Shown here piece by piece: positions 6,559 to 13,919 of a DNA stretch of 14,592 nt. Below the pieces are notes generated by a model, which was given only the letters and a program-made list of their open reading frames with translations, was not told where the DNA came from and made no database searches. Both the position numbers and the translations under genes were made by a program. The first letter of the stretch is position 1, and each line of letters opens with the position of its first letter. Where the stretch lies: assembly GCA_030040055.1 (NCBI GenBank), contig JASHUK010000021.1:1-14592 (forward strand), read 5' to 3'. This DNA is from Nitrososphaerales archaeon. GTDB lineage: Archaea > Thermoproteota > Nitrososphaeria > Nitrososphaerales > Gagatemarchaeaceae.

Positions 6559-7092
6559 CTACCACACCAACGGTATAATCCTCTTGACCCTCCTCTGATA
6601 TTCTCTGTACTCGTCCCCGAACTGGCCCAGCATCAGCCCTTCTTCCTGCCGGACCCTCACCAGCAGCACGGCCAATGTCAGGGCTATCACCAAGAGGCTG
6701 CTGTATGTTCCCAGGACGAGCGTAGACCCGACTACCCCGGCAAGTATGCCTGTATAGATCGGGTGCCTGACGATGGAGTAGGGACCGCCGGTGACCAGGG
6801 TGTGCCCCTTCTTCAGCGATGGGGTCCCGCTCCAGTTCCCGCCGAGGTAGCGCCTAGCCCATATGGCGAAGCCGACCCCCGCCGCCGTGAGCAGCACCCC
6901 AAGCGTCTTCGTGATGGCGGAAGTGACGAAATAGGTTTCCGCGAGCGGCCCCGTGAGCGAGAGCGGCGAAAAGAGGAACAGCAGCAAAATGAGGAAGACG
7001 AAGCCGGTGCCCCGCCTTCGCACTGTGGTCTGCTTCGCCTGCCCGGTCCTTCTTTCGTAGACCGCAGCGAACACCCAGTACGCCCCCCACAC
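6559..7092 (-). CDS. Isoprenylcysteine carboxyl methyltransferase-like (ICMT/PEMT) membrane protein
   Basis: An integral membrane methyltransferase-like protein of about 177 residues. The C-terminal half has the family pattern: GPYSIVRHPIYTGILAG (about 103-119), a hydrophobic hairpin (TYSSLLVIALTLAVLLV) and RQEEGLMLGQFGDEYREYQRRVKRIIP at the end. These residues bind S-adenosylmethionine and the lipid-like substrate. The N-terminal half has a helix at about 29-49 and a second near 60-77. The substrate in archaea is not known for this group: it could be an isoprenoid or phospholipid head group and not a prenylated protein. The GTG at 7092 is the first usual start, but the frame continues upstream to about 7149 with a hydrophobic run (HAVYFSLLLLLWLVWG) that would complete a first helix, so the true start may be a rarer codon, such as CTG at 7137. 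The gene has the same orientation as rad50, about 60-110 bases after it. Confidence 0.85.
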   Translation of the reverse strand: MWGAYWVFAAVYERRTGQAKQTTVRRRGTGFVFLILLLFLFSPLSLTGPLAETYFVTSAITKTLGVLLTAAGVGFAIWARRYLGGNWSGTPSLKKGHTLVTGGPYSIVRHPIYTGILAGVVGSTLVLGTYSSLLVIALTLAVLLVRVRQEEGLMLGQFGDEYREYQRRVKRIIPLVW

Positions 7093-7204
7093 TAGCCAGA
7101 GCAGGAGAAGCAGGCTGAAGTAGACGGCGTGGAGCAGGGCGCCTCTCCTTCACTTTCGGGTAGAAAGGGTTTCTAATCGAAGGCGACTGAGGCGCTTGAT
7201 TGCT

Positions 7205-9253
7205 CTAAAGCTTCGAGAGCCCTCCGCTGGGGGCTCCGACGACGTGTGACGTCCCGTTCGTCTTCTCTATCCTCAGGACGTGGTCGGCCACGGGCTCCAG
7301 CTCCCTCTCGTGTGAAACGAGGATGACCTGCCGCGATCCGAGCGTTTCCAGGAGCCCGCGCATCTTCTGAATCTCTTCTCGGGAGAACCCGTCTGTGGGC
7401 TCGTCCAGGATCATCAGGTCCGGCTGGCTTGACATCCCCTCCCGGACGGTGCAGTTCAGCGACAGCCTGTATGCGAGGGCCATGCTCGTCCGCTCTCCTC
7501 CGCTCAGCGCCCCGTACTCCTGCTCGAATCCCTGTCGTTCGAAGATTGGGGAGAAGTCTTCCTTCACCCGTACCGTCATGTCGGGGTCCTCCACGAGCGC
7601 CGAGAAGAACCTCTGGAAGTGGTCGTTGAACCTCGCTGCCGCGTGCGCCATGGTCTGCCGCTCGACGAGCGACACGGTGGGTCTGAAGTAACCGGCGAGC
7701 CAGTCTTGGTAGTCTGCCAGTCGCCTGGCTTCCTCCTTGTCCTTCTCCATACGGCGGACGTCCTTGAGCACTCTCTCAGACTCTGCCTGCTTGTCCGACC
7801 TCTCTGTGCGCGCCCGCTCCAGGCCGAGGCTGGCCTCCCTGTTGTCGCGTCTTGCAGCGTCTAGCTCCCGCTCCTTGGTCTCCATCGCCGCCGAGAGCCG
7901 TTTCAGGGGAGCTTCCTTCGACTCGGCCTCCGCGAGCTGCTTCCTCAGGTCAGACAGCTGTACCCTGGAGCTGAAGATCGCTTCACGTCGGGAACTTGCG
8001 AGCAGCTCATTGCTGGACTTCCGCTTCGATGCGGTAGCCGAGTCCGCTTCGAGCTTCTCGTACCCCCGTGAGACGCTCAGCTGCTCCTGCAGGAGGGCGG
8101 CGGCCAGCGTGACTTCCTGAGTCTCCTTGTCGATGCGACCGATCTCCTCCTGAAGGTGGCCGGTCTGGAGGGAGATGCTCTCAGGCACCGGCCGGCGGCA
8201 CACAGGGCACACGCCCTTCGAGACCAGTTCCCTGTTGGTCTCAGCCTCTTCCGCCAGCTTCTTCCTCTGGGCCCTCAGGTAGGCGAGTCGGTCCCTATGC
8301 TCCTCCCGCCGAGCCTCGACCGCGGCGGACCCCTCGGCGGGCTTGGACGTCGTGCCGAGCCGCTCGATCAGCGACTCGTCCTCTTCGATCTCGGACTCGA
8401 CCCGGGTGACGAACCTCTGGTCTTCTTCAATCCTGTCCTCTTCGCCTCCGATCTGACGCCGTAGGGTGTCAACGGTCCCGACGGCGACACCTAGCTCCAT
8501 GCGCTCTTGCCTCATCTCCTGGAGCTCCGCTTGGAGCCGCGCTACTTCGGCTGCAGTCCTCTTCTCGTCTGACTCGAGGCTGGGTATCAGGGAGTCGAGC
8601 CGAGCGACTTCCGTCGAAAGTCCCGCCAGCTCCTCCCTGCGGTGTTCCAGTTCCTCGCTCGCCTTCCTCAGCCCGTGAGCCATCTGGTCCAGTCTTCTCT
8701 CCAATATCAGAGAATTCTCTGCTGCCGCTTGGTAGCCCTGGACCCCGAGAACCCTGCGCACTACGTGGAGCCTGTCGTCCGCCCTCTGAGTCACTATATC
8801 CCTCATCTGCTCCTGTGGCGTGAAGACCGCATACCTGTAGACAAGGCTCTCCGCCCTGGGATGGGTTGGCTCGTTGAACCCCAGTATCGAGATGACCCTC
8901 TCCTTGAGGTCGCTGGGAGAGAGCCTCGCCCTTCGGCCGTCCTCCTCGATATAGCACTCTCCGTGGCTCACGTCGTCTCCCCTCCTCTTCAGTCGACGCT
9001 CCAGGACGTACTCCCTCCCTTCTGACTCGAAGGTCACCGTGACCCTTCCCTCGTCCGTCGTTTCGCTGAGAAGGTGGCCGCCTTTCATGTCGCTGAATCC
9101 GAACAGAGCGAACTCCAGGGCGTATAGCAGGGTTGACTTTCCCGAGCCGATGTCTCCCTCGACCAAGACGACCCCCTCCGGGAAGCGGACTACGACGTCG
9201 GTCCCGTCGTTGTAGCTGCGGATGTTCCGCAGCGCTATGTCCCTGACGAGCAT
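7205..9253 (-). CDS. rad50: DNA double-strand break repair ATPase Rad50 (short coiled coil)
   Basis: Rad50 is the SMC-like ATPase that with Mre11 tethers and processes DNA ends. The numbering here counts from GTG 9256. The N-terminal lobe has Walker A EGDIGSGKST (33-42) and a Q-loop in FTPQEQM (145-151). A coiled coil follows (about 180-345). The zinc hook GVCPVCRRP (348-356) dimerises two molecules through CxxC, and a returning coil runs to about 515. The C-terminal lobe has the signature LSGGERTS (585-592), Walker B LMILDEPTDG (614-623) and the VSHE switch (647-650). At about 682 residues it is shorter than the roughly 850-900 common in archaeal Rad50, so each arm is short. The ATG at 9253 forms TGATG with the mre11 stop; the adjacent GTG 9256 would overlap by 4. 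Either way translation is coupled to mre11. Confidence 0.96.
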   Translation of the reverse strand: MLVRDIALRNIRSYNDGTDVVVRFPEGVVLVEGDIGSGKSTLLYALEFALFGFSDMKGGHLLSETTDEGRVTVTFESEGREYVLERRLKRRGDDVSHGECYIEEDGRRARLSPSDLKERVISILGFNEPTHPRAESLVYRYAVFTPQEQMRDIVTQRADDRLHVVRRVLGVQGYQAAAENSLILERRLDQMAHGLRKASEELEHRREELAGLSTEVARLDSLIPSLESDEKRTAAEVARLQAELQEMRQERMELGVAVGTVDTLRRQIGGEEDRIEEDQRFVTRVESEIEEDESLIERLGTTSKPAEGSAAVEARREEHRDRLAYLRAQRKKLAEEAETNRELVSKGVCPVCRRPVPESISLQTGHLQEEIGRIDKETQEVTLAAALLQEQLSVSRGYEKLEADSATASKRKSSNELLASSRREAIFSSRVQLSDLRKQLAEAESKEAPLKRLSAAMETKERELDAARRDNREASLGLERARTERSDKQAESERVLKDVRRMEKDKEEARRLADYQDWLAGYFRPTVSLVERQTMAHAAARFNDHFQRFFSALVEDPDMTVRVKEDFSPIFERQGFEQEYGALSGGERTSMALAYRLSLNCTVREGMSSQPDLMILDEPTDGFSREEIQKMRGLLETLGSRQVILVSHERELEPVADHVLRIEKTNGTSHVVGAPSGGLSKL

Positions 9254-10503
9254 CACTTGTCCCCCAAGCCGAGAATCTTGAGCCCGGCGGCCGCCTTTCT
9301 GTCCTCAAACTCAGCCCTGCTCTCGTTCTCTCTCTTCTCCTCTTTCATGGCGGTGAGTAGGTCCATCGCCAGCGTTACCCCGCTCTCTCCCTTCAGCCTG
9401 GCTTCCTTCGTGTTCACCCTCGTGATCTCCCTGCGGAACAGGTCTAGCTCGACCGCGTGCACGGGCTCTGGGGAGGCGGGCGCCGTACGAAGCTCTCGCG
9501 ACGTCAGCTTGCTGGCGTTCGTAAGGACGGACAGAGGCGAGGATCGCAGCAGGATCCCCCTGACGGCCGACAGGTCGATGTCGGACGTCCTCCCGGCGCC
9601 GAGTTCTCCTTCGACGGTGAGCAGGACGACCTTTCCTTCCACCTGCGCGCCCTCCGCCGCGTCCCTCAGCTCACGGTTGACCTGTTGGGCTGCTTTTCCG
9701 CCGGCGGAGCATCGTATCTCGACGACCTCGCAGACCTTGATCGGGACGAACTCGACGTCCGTGACCCGTTCGCCGTCGAAGTCTACCAGGTAGAAGCCCC
9801 TTTCCTCGCCGTGGGCAAGCGAAGCCAGCTCTGAGTAGTCCGTGGCAAAGAGCGGGCCCGGGAATGCGATGTTCTCCCTGCCTGGAAGCGAGCTGATGCT
9901 CCGGCTGTGGACGTGTCCGCCCGCGTAGTAGGCGAAGCCTGACGGTAGGCTGGCGGCCGGCATCGCCTCCATCATCTCCAGCGAGCCGGGCTTGAGCTCT
10001 TCAATTCCTCCATGGAAGACGAAAATCTTGAATCCCTGCTCCGCTTCGAGCGCCTCTCTGTCCAGCCTGGCGTAGTCGTCTCTGTCTATCGAGAGCTTCT
10101 TCCCGGAGACGCCGCAGAGCTTTGGACCGGCGGGGTCGACGACGAACTTGAGCCTTAGAGGTCCGCCGCTGTCCTCCCTGCGCTCAGCCCTCGTGAATAG
10201 CCCTGCTCCGTCCAGGACATCCACAATGGACGAGAAATTGGGGCTGAAGTCATGCGACCCGTAGATGGCGTAGAACCGCACTCCCGAATCAGCCGCTTCC
10301 TTCATCTTGCCGGCCGCCCTGCTGACCGCCGAAAGGTCAGGGATGTTCGAGTCGAAGATGTCTCCAGCCATTACCACGAATTCGACCTTCTCGGCGATGC
10401 ACCTGTCGATTGCGGCCTCGAAGGCTTCGAGGAGGAGGCTCCTGAGCTCCGGCTGCCTGAACGCGCCTACGTGTATGTCGGACATGTGGGCGAACCTCGG
10501 CAT
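9253..10503 (-). CDS. mre11: DNA double-strand break repair nuclease Mre11
   Basis: Mre11 is the Mn-dependent nuclease subunit of the Mre11-Rad50 complex. From the ATG at 10503 it is 416 residues: MPRFAHMSDIHVG (D9, H11), AGDIFDSN (D48), YGSHD (H84), FVFHGG (H164) and AGGHVHS (H197, H199), followed by a capping domain and a C-terminal helical Rad50-binding part (about 340-416). The phosphodiesterase motifs are complete except that the usual GNHD is GSHD, and the usual His after GDxF is Asp. The frame is open another 35 codons upstream, but those residues overlap the TATA-like box (10526-10534), and the family begins at this ATG. rad50 follows with a 1-4 base overlap. No herA or nurA is seen beside it in this window, unlike in many thermophilic archaea. 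Confidence 0.95.
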   Translation of the reverse strand: MPRFAHMSDIHVGAFRQPELRSLLLEAFEAAIDRCIAEKVEFVVMAGDIFDSNIPDLSAVSRAAGKMKEAADSGVRFYAIYGSHDFSPNFSSIVDVLDGAGLFTRAERREDSGGPLRLKFVVDPAGPKLCGVSGKKLSIDRDDYARLDREALEAEQGFKIFVFHGGIEELKPGSLEMMEAMPAASLPSGFAYYAGGHVHSRSISSLPGRENIAFPGPLFATDYSELASLAHGEERGFYLVDFDGERVTDVEFVPIKVCEVVEIRCSAGGKAAQQVNRELRDAAEGAQVEGKVVLLTVEGELGAGRTSDIDLSAVRGILLRSSPLSVLTNASKLTSRELRTAPASPEPVHAVELDLFRREITRVNTKEARLKGESGVTLAMDLLTAMKEEKRENESRAEFEDRKAAAGLKILGLGDK

Positions 10504-10524
10504 CGTCAGGTAGCGGCGGTGACG

Positions 10525-10535
10525 CGGTATATTTG
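10525..10535 (-). promoter_or_regulatory. TATA box of the mre11-rad50 operon
   Basis: On the minus strand CAAATATACC is centred 27 bases before the mre11 ATG. It is the best TATA match in the window and implies a leaderless mre11-rad50 message. It also rules out the longer in-frame start at 10608. Confidence 0.6.
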
Positions 10536-10675
10536 CGGTGAGCCGCCCTGCTCGAGTCCAAGGGAGAGGGGGGAGGAGCTGAGATGCACCATCTGCCGGG
10601 ACTGGCATGAAGCGGCTGTCTCATGGCTGTTCGCGGCACCCGAACGGCCGTTCTGCGGGCTAGGACTAACTAGAC

Positions 10676-10693
10676 GGGGTCCCCAGGGGGTCC
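10676..10693. repeat. Tandem GGGGTCCC palindromic repeat before the surface-protein gene
   Basis: GGGGTCCCC followed by an A and then GGGGGTCCC makes two near-copies of one GC-rich palindromic unit. It lies 6 bases before the ATG at 10699, about where transcription should start. It could be an operator or a leader hairpin, or simply low-complexity sequence. Confidence 0.3.
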
Positions 10694-10698
10694 CGAAA

Positions 10699-12036
10699 AT
10701 GTCAGCGAACCTTTCGGCGCGCGCTAGCGCGCCTCCGCGGATTGGCAAGGCTGCCTGCCTTGCACTTGTGTCCATCCTTGTGGTCGTGGCCTTCGCCGGG
10801 CTGGCCTCCCTCCCGGTGAGGGCGTCCTCCACGAAATTCAACGACGTCCAGGTGTCCGTGCAGACCGCGCAGGACCTGCCATACACCTATGCGGTCACCG
10901 CCTACAACACATCTGGAATTCAGGTCGCGTCATACCAGAGCAGCTACCCGGCTGCCGCGTTCGAGCTCCCCGACGGGACGTATCTGATAACCGTCCAGGC
11001 GACCTATGGGCCAGTCTTCTACCCATGCGTCGGGTGCGCGTCGTCTGCGAACTCGACGACGGGCAACTCGACCGTCTCGACCGCCGCCCCGATGATGGCA
11101 GTCGAGGGACCGCTCCTAATCTCGAACAGCACAGTTACCACGTCAACGGCCAATTACACGGCGTCGAACTCGACGCGGACGTTCATCCCCGTTTTCGTGA
11201 AGGCCAACTCCACGCTGCCGACCAACTCTACCTCCCCGACCAACTCTACGGTGATACCGACCGTCCGGGTCGCTTCTTCCAACGAATACGGCTACGCGAT
11301 CGAAGATGTCTCAGGACCGACGACGTTGACCATTCACACAGCGACGTCCTCCTCCTTCCCTACAGCTCGCATAAGCATCCATGTCACCTACGCCAACGGG
11401 ACGGCCGCCACAGGGGCGTGGGTCTACGCCTCGGTCATCGACGACTACTACTACAACGGCTCCGACTTCGTGTCGTCGGCGCAAGTGGGTCCCTCAGGGA
11501 CCGCCTTCCTCACCATGCCTGAGGCCCCACTGCTCGTCACCGGCTACGTGTCAGTGCCAATCAATATCCCTGGCGTCCAGCCCAACGTCACTGTGAACGT
11601 CGGGGGCCAGAAGGTCAACGTCACGCTCTACATTCAACCCAGCTTCGTCTCTCTTGAGGGACAGACTCTCATCTTGCCTCCGCAGACGAGCGGAAACATC
11701 GCCCTGCACTACGAACCTGACCAGGTCTTCTACCCTGTCCCGTTGGGCGTCGCGCCCGGCTCTTCCCAGTCAGGGGGCCAGTCGGACGCGTCGGGATCCT
11801 CAGGGTCAGCGTCCACCACCTCCACGGCCGGCGGAAGCCAGGACACCGCCCAGACGAGGATACCACCGTTCAGCCCCTCCGACGGACAGAAGGGGGCGGC
11901 AGCTACCAAGGGGCTCAGCGACGGGACGCTGATCGTGCTGGGCGCCGTGGGAGCCACGGCCGCTGTGGTACTTCTGACCGCCGTCCTCGTCACGCTCCGC
12001 GGAAGACACCAAACCGTCACCGTGCCTGCTGCCTAG
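10699..12036 (+). CDS. Secreted, membrane-anchored sequon-rich surface protein
   Basis: A 445-residue protein with a signal/anchor helix at about residues 18-41 (ACLALVSILVVVAFAGLASL), ending in VRASS as a possible cleavage point. A beta-rich extracellular domain follows (VQVSVQTAQDLPYTYAVTAY and DGTYLITVQATYG). A long Asn/Ser/Thr region with more than ten N-glycosylation sequons (several NST in a row, about 115-180) leads to a second beta domain (ISIHVTYANGTAATGAWVYASV to VNVTLYIQPSF), which resembles carboxypeptidase-regulatory/PEGA-like folds. A Gly/Ser linker (about 355-385) precedes a C-terminal helix (LIVLGAVGATAAVVLLTAVLV) with a basic end. It is an envelope glycoprotein by layout; no enzyme motif is seen. 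The frame is open far upstream across mre11, but the ATG at 10699 directly precedes the signal sequence. A weak AT stretch (ACTAACTAG) lies about 30 bases before it. Confidence 0.85.
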   Translation: MSANLSARASAPPRIGKAACLALVSILVVVAFAGLASLPVRASSTKFNDVQVSVQTAQDLPYTYAVTAYNTSGIQVASYQSSYPAAAFELPDGTYLITVQATYGPVFYPCVGCASSANSTTGNSTVSTAAPMMAVEGPLLISNSTVTTSTANYTASNSTRTFIPVFVKANSTLPTNSTSPTNSTVIPTVRVASSNEYGYAIEDVSGPTTLTIHTATSSSFPTARISIHVTYANGTAATGAWVYASVIDDYYYNGSDFVSSAQVGPSGTAFLTMPEAPLLVTGYVSVPINIPGVQPNVTVNVGGQKVNVTLYIQPSFVSLEGQTLILPPQTSGNIALHYEPDQVFYPVPLGVAPGSSQSGGQSDASGSSGSASTTSTAGGSQDTAQTRIPPFSPSDGQKGAAATKGLSDGTLIVLGAVGATAAVVLLTAVLVTLRGRHQTVTVPAA

Positions 12037-12044
12037 CAGGCACG
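12021..12044 (+). terminator. Perfect 10-bp hairpin across the surface-protein stop codon
   Basis: CGTGCCTGCT (12021-12030) is the exact reverse complement of AGCAGGCACG (12035-12044), with loop GCCT. The stop codon TAG (12034-12036) lies at the loop/stem edge. It is followed by a pyrimidine-rich CCCTTCATTTGTCCCT. This is terminator-like, though archaeal termination relies mainly on T-runs, and here only a TTT is present. Confidence 0.55.
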
Positions 12045-12110
12045 CCCTTCATTTGTCCCTCAAAGCCGCGCCCTCGGAACAGATGCGTGATGGCGTTCTG
12101 GTGAGTAGAA

Positions 12111-12118
12111 CTAATTAT
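12111..12118 (+). promoter_or_regulatory. TATA box for the small two-helix membrane protein
   Basis: CTAATTAT is centred 27 bases before the ATG at 12142, implying a leaderless transcript separate from the upstream surface-protein gene. Confidence 0.55.
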
Positions 12119-12141
12119 GCGCCCGGCCGTAGGCGGAACCG

Positions 12142-12522
12142 ATGACATCCAGGATGTCCGTCCTCGCCGTGGTGTCTGGGATCGTCCTAGCTCTGGGAGT
12201 AGTTGCATTCGCTGGACTGGCACTCAACCCGCTGACCGGACCGGCTGCCGGCGGAGCCACGGCGAACGTGAAGTCGGGCGGCGGCGGAACCTCGGAGTCG
12301 ACCGCCACCACGACCGCAGGAGAGGGAAATGAGCCTGGTACCGTGACGAACGGAACATCACGGACCGCCCAGAGCTCCAGTCAGCCTCCCTCGGATGTGC
12401 AGAGGATAGCGGGAGAGCCCACAAGAGTCACAGGGTTCGTCGTCTTACCAGTTGTCCTGGCACTTGCTTTGGGTGTCGTCCTCTACAGGGTGTCCAGAAG
12501 ACGGACTGAAGCGGAATCCTAG
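12142..12522 (+). CDS. Small two-helix membrane protein with Ser/Thr/Gly-rich extracellular linker
   Basis: This 126-residue protein has an N-terminal helix at about 6-28 (VLAVVSGIVLALGVVAFAGLAL). A low-complexity loop of about 65 residues follows, rich in Gly, Ser, Thr and Ala and with one NGTS sequon. A second helix at about 97-115 (VVLPVVLALALGVVLYRV) ends in a basic tail (SRRRTEAES). It looks like a short surface or pilus-like anchor, or a subunit of a membrane complex; I do not recognise a family. Its first helix shares VVAFAGLA with the signal sequence of the preceding surface protein, so the two may be related or may work together. A TATA-like box sets the start. Confidence 0.72.
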   Translation: MTSRMSVLAVVSGIVLALGVVAFAGLALNPLTGPAAGGATANVKSGGGGTSESTATTTAGEGNEPGTVTNGTSRTAQSSSQPPSDVQRIAGEPTRVTGFVVLPVVLALALGVVLYRVSRRRTEAES

Positions 12523-12563
12523 AGCATAAGCCGACTTCCCCGACGCGCGAGGGCTCAGGCTCT

Positions 12564-12574
12564 CCTTTAATTTG
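12564..12574 (+). promoter_or_regulatory. TATA-like box for nreA
   Basis: CCTTTAATTTG is centred about 31 bases before the TTG at 12600 and 64 before the next in-frame ATG at 12633. It supports the TTG start with almost no leader. A three-codon reading frame (ATG ATG TCG TAG, 12585-12596) precedes the TTG. Confidence 0.5.
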
Positions 12575-12599
12575 GGGAGGGTCGATGATGTCGTAGTCC

Positions 12600-13919
12600 T
12601 TGCCCCGTCAGATCGAGTGGCTTTCGGCTGTGATGCCTGCCGCCGTCACGGGAGTGGACGACGGCGTGGCGAGGTCGATCGAGGTCGTGGAGAATCCTCC
12701 CGCGTGGATGTGCCTCGCCTGCAGGGGGGCGAAGCTCCTTTGCGGCAAACCGAGATGCCCGATAATAGTGAAAGCGCAGGCGATGGCAAAGCAGGTCCCC
12801 CTTACGTCAACGAACGAGATAGAGGGTTCGTCCCCTCCCGGCGTCTTCGTGGGGAGGATCGGCTACCCCAAGGTGTCGATAGGGCCCATGGTCCCGCCCC
12901 AGTTCGGGGACACGACGATTCTCGATACCCCCGAAGAGTGGCTGGGACGGCCCTTCGAGCAGATCGTCGACTACCGCTACTCTCTCGTCAGAGGCAACCT
13001 TCGGGCGAGCGTCGCCGACGCCGAAGACCCTGGGAGCTTTCTCTCGAAGCTGCACGAACTGGCGATGTCCAGCAGGCCGGTTGACTCTGAGCTCAAGCTG
13101 GCCAGGGCTCCAAGAAGGATGCTGACCCTGAGCGAGGACACCCAGCCGTATGGCCCGTCAGCCCCGCTGGACAGGTTCCGGCTCGGGAACTCTCGGTCGG
13201 ACGGAAGGATCGAGGCGGCATATTACGACAGGGATCTGAGGGCGGCCGACGCGGTCCTGACCTTGTACTCGAAAGGGGTCCTTGTCACCCGCATTCAGAG
13301 GGCGTTTAGCCTGGGGATGTTCGGTGAGGGAGGCAGGAGGAGGCTGGTCCCAACCCGTTGGAGCATCACCGCTGTCGACAGCGGCGTCAGCCTCGGTCTC
13401 CTGGAGAAGGTCAAGCACTTTCCCACCATCGACGAGTACAGGGTCTATTCGTTCTCAGTGTACGACAACCAGTACGTCGCAGTGATGCTCCCGGAGCCCT
13501 GGAGGTTCGAGTGGATCGAGGCGTGGTTCCCGGGGACGACCTGGAACCAGTACCAGAGCGCCCCCTACATGATAGGGGACTACGAGGAGCACTTCGGGAG
13601 GACGAAGTACGCGAAGGTCGGAGGGTGCTACTATTCGACGAGGCTGGCCGTGGCGGAGGCCCTGGCCGAGGAGCGGAAGCAGGCTGCGGCCATAGTTCTG
13701 AGGGAGACGTACCCGGGCTATCTGATGCCGCTCGGAGTATGGAACGTCAGGGAGAGCATCCGCAGACTGGTGAAACAGCCCTACGAGCGCCACGAGACCT
13801 TCGCGTCGGCGGTGGACTCGGCGCTGTCGAAGATGAGGATCCAAAAGCAGAAGTGGATGAAGGAGAGCGTTCTTATCTCAAGGGAGCTGACCCAGGCCAA
13901 GATTACGAGCTACAGATGA
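12600..13919 (+). CDS. nreA: Archaeal DNA repair protein NreA
   Basis: NreA is an archaeal protein linked to repair of DNA damage and to the sliding clamp PCNA. From the TTG start it is 439 residues. A zinc-finger-like N-terminus (CLACRGAKLLCGKPRCPI, 38-55) has cysteines spaced CxxC-x7-C-x4-C, followed by the conserved body: GVFVGRIGYPKVSIGPM, YRYSLVRGN, and in the second half MFGEGGRRRLVPTRWSITAVD, the YQSAPYMIGDYEEHFGR part, YPGYLMPLGVWNVRE and a basic C-terminal tail. The last residues, QAKITSYR, resemble the PCNA-binding PIP box reported in NreA homologues (Q-x-x-I/L-x-x-aromatic), in a degenerate form. The stop before the TTG (TAG at 12594) makes 12600 the furthest start; ATG 12633 is the alternative and keeps the zinc finger. 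alaX overlaps its stop by 4 bases. Confidence 0.93.
   Translation: MPRQIEWLSAVMPAAVTGVDDGVARSIEVVENPPAWMCLACRGAKLLCGKPRCPIIVKAQAMAKQVPLTSTNEIEGSSPPGVFVGRIGYPKVSIGPMVPPQFGDTTILDTPEEWLGRPFEQIVDYRYSLVRGNLRASVADAEDPGSFLSKLHELAMSSRPVDSELKLARAPRRMLTLSEDTQPYGPSAPLDRFRLGNSRSDGRIEAAYYDRDLRAADAVLTLYSKGVLVTRIQRAFSLGMFGEGGRRRLVPTRWSITAVDSGVSLGLLEKVKHFPTIDEYRVYSFSVYDNQYVAVMLPEPWRFEWIEAWFPGTTWNQYQSAPYMIGDYEEHFGRTKYAKVGGCYYSTRLAVAEALAEERKQAAAIVLRETYPGYLMPLGVWNVRESIRRLVKQPYERHETFASAVDSALSKMRIQKQKWMKESVLISRELTQAKITSYR

Noticed and set aside
6036..6565. Three minus-strand open frames across 6036-6565
   Set aside because: They cover the RNase P RNA and the tsr3 end; their sequence is explained by RNA structure.
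6532..7095. 187-codon plus-strand open frame
   Set aside because: It is antisense to the ICMT-like gene, whose family motifs are clear.
8469..9308. 279-codon minus-strand open frame
   Set aside because: It is a shifted frame of rad50 and the end of mre11.
10252..10698. 149-codon upstream extension of the surface-protein frame
   Set aside because: It overlaps mre11 antisense and ignores the ATG directly before a signal sequence. A CTICRDWH stretch at about 10575-10600 looks zinc-finger-like but has no start codon.
10504..10698. Possible small RNA or tRNA between mre11 and the surface-protein gene
   Set aside because: I found no cloverleaf, no T-loop motif and no convincing C/D boxes. Only the mre11 TATA box and a GGGGTCCC repeat stand out.
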